Source of the DNA: CAYLRY01 sp964386535 | GTDB taxonomy: Bacteria > Chloroflexota > Dehalococcoidia > Dehalococcoidales > UBA3254 | Direction of reading: 5' to 3' | Assembly: GCA_964386535.1 (NCBI GenBank) | Contig: CAYLRY010000007.1 | Span: 1 to 64,000, forward strand | Length of the DNA: 64,000 nucleotides | Shown here: in pieces, positions 62,275 to 64,000 of the stretch | Numbering within the stretch: the first letter of the stretch is position 1 | How the letters are laid out: the number at the start of each line of letters is the position of its first letter | Position numbers and translations under genes: made by a program | The notes under the pieces: model-generated | Seen by the model: only the letters and a program-made list of their open reading frames with translations | Told to the model about the DNA's origin: nothing | Database searches by the model: none

Positions 62275-62979
62275 ATGCCTGAGAACGAAAGAAAAAAATC
62301 ATTTACCATCCATGATTTACCGGCTTCAGAGAGACCGAGGGAAAGATTACAGCGGCTGGGTGCGGAGAACCTGTCTGCACAGGAAATACTGGCGCTGGTA
62401 ATGGGACGCGGGATAAAGGATGAATCTGTGATGGTCACCGCTCAGAGGTTGCTGGATAAATTCGGCAGCCTTCAGGGAATTGCCGGCGCTACGGTAGAGG
62501 AGCTGTCCCTGATCAAGGGTATCGGTCTTGCTAAGTCCTGCCAGTTAAAAGCTGCCTTTGAACTGGCTAACCGCTGGGAAAGAAGTACGGGGGGGAAAAG
62601 TAAACCGGTTATCAAAACACCCGAAGAGGCTTACAGAGAACTAAAGGGTAAATCTCGTGATCAGAAGAAAGAACATTTCTGGGCCATCCTGCTGGATACC
62701 AGGAATCAGGTTATCAAGACCGTGGAGATATCGGTAGGGAGCCTGGATACCAGCGTTGTTCATCCCAGGGAGCTTTTTAAGGAAGCTATTTCAGCCTCTG
62801 CTTCTACCATGATTGTAGCTCATAACCACCCTTCAGGTATACCAGAGGCTTCTCAGGATGATATAAAACTAACCAGGCGTTTGAATGAAGCCGGATCCAT
62901 TATCGGTATAGAAGTCATAGACCATATCGTAATGGGAGAAGGGAAATTTATAAGCATGAAGAGGGAAGGGTTGTTTTGA
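62275..62979 (+). CDS. radC: RadC/JAB-domain protein, copy 2
   Basis: A 234-residue RadC with the full N-terminal ERPRERL motif, LIKGIGLAKS as helix-hairpin-helix (about residue 80), and the metal motif HNHPSGIPEASQDD (about residue 182). It differs clearly from copy 1 (18538-19281) in the N-terminal half and is the more typical RadC. It starts 14 bases after the peptidase gene and overlaps the next gene by 4 bases. Confidence 0.92.
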   Translation: MPENERKKSFTIHDLPASERPRERLQRLGAENLSAQEILALVMGRGIKDESVMVTAQRLLDKFGSLQGIAGATVEELSLIKGIGLAKSCQLKAAFELANRWERSTGGKSKPVIKTPEEAYRELKGKSRDQKKEHFWAILLDTRNQVIKTVEISVGSLDTSVVHPRELFKEAISASASTMIVAHNHPSGIPEASQDDIKLTRRLNEAGSIIGIEVIDHIVMGEGKFISMKREGLF

Positions 62980-64000
62980 AAAGGGCTATTTTATTAGGTT
63001 GGATATTAATATTAATAATTACCCTGGTTTTTCCGGGATGCGGTGCGAAGTCAGGAAATCCAGCAGTGTCGGACTCAGGTGGAACTGGTGTACTCAATTT
63101 GTTAGGCTCAGATCCTGCTACCCTGGATCCGGCGATAATGGTGGAAGCTAATTCCGGTGAGTATGTATTACAATTGTTCAATGGTTTACTGCGCCTGGAT
63201 CAAAACCTTGAACCTGTAGCCGATATTGCCAATGAGTGGAAGTTAAGTTCTGATGGATTGAAGTATACCTTTTATCTGAGGCGTGATGTCAAATTTCAGA
63301 ACGGGCGACAGGTAAAAGCTGAGGATGTAAAATACTCCTGGGAGCGGGCTGTAAGTCCAGCTACCAGGTCCCAAACAGCCGAACTATATCTGGGCGATAT
63401 CAGGGGCGTTAAAGAAGTACTGGAAGGTAAGACAACGGAGATCAGCGGGGTTGAGCTAATAGATGATTATACTTTGCAGGTAACACTTGAATCGCCCAGG
63501 TCCTATTTTTTATTTAAACTGACTTATCCCTCCACCTTTATCGTTGATAGAGAGAATGTCAGATCCGGAGCGGAGTGGTGGCGTCATCCTAACGGCACCG
63601 GGCCTTTTAAACTGAAAAGCTGGGTTAAGGACGAGTCTCTGGTCCTGGAAAGGAATGAACTATTTTATGGAGAAAAAGCCAGGCTGTATCAGGTACGATA
63701 CCAGTATAATACTGGAATATCCATGGATTTGTATGAGACGGGACAAATTGACGTAACCGGAGTAGGTACTGTTTACATCGATAGGGTGATGGATAAAACA
63801 GGTACTTTTTACCAGGAACTGGCCATTTCGCCCCTTTTAGATTTCTGGTATGTCGGCTTTAATTGCAGTGAACCGCCTTTTGATGATGTTAATATCCGCA
63901 GGGCTTTCAGTCTGGCTGTTGATAAGGATAAAATAGTCTCCTTAATTTTCCGGGATATGTGGAAAAAAGCCGATGGCATTCTACCCCCTGGCTTGCCGGG
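62976..64000 (+). CDS. Peptide/nickel-type ABC transporter substrate-binding lipoprotein (partial, cut by window end)
   Basis: The first 341 codons of an SBP_bac_5 family protein. A lipoprotein signal (hydrophobic stretch then FPGC, Cys about residue 22) is followed by GSDPATLDPA, NGLLRLDQNLEPVADIA in part, YTFYLRRDVKFQNG, VKYSWERAV, the GTGPFKLKSW segment and AFSLAVDKDKIVSLIF. These are the standard signatures for oligopeptide, nickel or similar solute binding. It starts at TTG 62976, with GGGAAGGG before it, overlapping the radC stop. The gene runs off the right edge. Ligand unknown. Confidence 0.92.
   Translation, partial: MKRAILLGWILILIITLVFPGCGAKSGNPAVSDSGGTGVLNLLGSDPATLDPAIMVEANSGEYVLQLFNGLLRLDQNLEPVADIANEWKLSSDGLKYTFYLRRDVKFQNGRQVKAEDVKYSWERAVSPATRSQTAELYLGDIRGVKEVLEGKTTEISGVELIDDYTLQVTLESPRSYFLFKLTYPSTFIVDRENVRSGAEWWRHPNGTGPFKLKSWVKDESLVLERNELFYGEKARLYQVRYQYNTGISMDLYETGQIDVTGVGTVYIDRVMDKTGTFYQELAISPLLDFWYVGFNCSEPPFDDVNIRRAFSLAVDKDKIVSLIFRDMWKKADGILPPGLP

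Noticed and set aside
1..64000. CRISPR array, prophage, insertion sequence or toxin-antitoxin pair
   Set aside because: No spaced identical repeats, transposase, integrase or phage structural gene, and no adjacent small toxin-antitoxin-like pair, was found on reading both strands.

Overview
The window looks like a piece of chromosome from a strictly anaerobic, acetyl-CoA-pathway bacterium. It contains bacterial housekeeping genes (dnaE, rpsP, prfB, a complete F-type ATP synthase) and a nearly complete Wood-Ljungdahl pathway: fhs, folD, a MetF/MetV fusion, acsE, acsC, acsD, bacterial-type acsB, cooS, two cooC and acsV/RACo. The mid-GC composition, the gene families and the Wood-Ljungdahl content resemble non-dehalogenating Chloroflexota (class Dehalococcoidia and relatives). 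That placement is inference, because there is no rRNA gene here. I see no prophage, insertion sequence, CRISPR array, reductive dehalogenase or tRNA gene.

Layout. 0-9.2 kb: B3/4-domain protein, EpsC-type serine acetyltransferase, antibiotic-monooxygenase-fold protein, a gene-free AT-rich stretch, a PLP aminotransferase, then a minus-strand operon of FAD oxidoreductase, DUF502 membrane protein, PAS-PAS histidine kinase and FixJ-like regulator. 9.5-24.9 kb: 6-phosphogluconate dehydrogenase, HAD phosphatase, methyltransferase, dnaE, a receiver-like/MetF/MetV three-part fusion preceded by an extremely AT-rich spacer, radC, an unusual amidohydrolase, then a minus-strand housekeeping group (ogt, hpf, comF, zinc ribbon, thpR, amidohydrolase, membrane protein). 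25.2-42.4 kb: the Wood-Ljungdahl gene cluster, all on the minus strand, in transcription order cooC2, fhs, acsV, cooC1, folD, a 72-codon ORF, acsD, cooS, acsB, acsC, acsE, DUF3786, then after 183 bases a NuoE/NuoF-type pair. 42.9-49.3 kb: PadR regulator plus HAAS membrane protein, two tandem DegV proteins, leucyl aminopeptidase, PlsC and IspH. 49.4-59.1 kb: a strong consensus promoter, a DUF151 bifunctional nuclease and the ATP synthase genes atpZ/I-B-E-F-H, then acetyl-CoA synthetase (acs), then atpA-G-D-C. 59.1-64 kb: rpsP-khpA (minus), then prfB with a +1 programmed frameshift, a membrane-anchored gluzincin peptidase, a second radC, and the start of a peptide-type ABC substrate-binding lipoprotein cut by the window end.

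How the parts fit. Fhs, FolD and MetF/MetV reduce formate to methyl-THF. AcsE passes the methyl group to the corrinoid protein AcsCD (reactivated by AcsV), and CooS/AcsB make CO and acetyl-CoA, with CooC proteins supplying nickel. Acetyl-CoA can be exchanged with acetate by Acs, which is encoded inside the ATP synthase cluster. The NuoEF-like pair is a plausible NAD(P)H/ferredoxin electron module. Formate dehydrogenase, hydrogenase and Rnf are not in the window.

The most interesting items are: the degenerate receiver + MetF + MetV fusion; acs lying between atpH and atpA with a terminator-like hairpin after it; the divergent 42.4-42.9 kb control region with two near-perfect palindromes; a small unknown ORF and hairpin inside the acs operon; the prfB frameshift with an atypical stimulator; and a 130-bp nested palindrome at 863-992. 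None of these is proven to be a new system.
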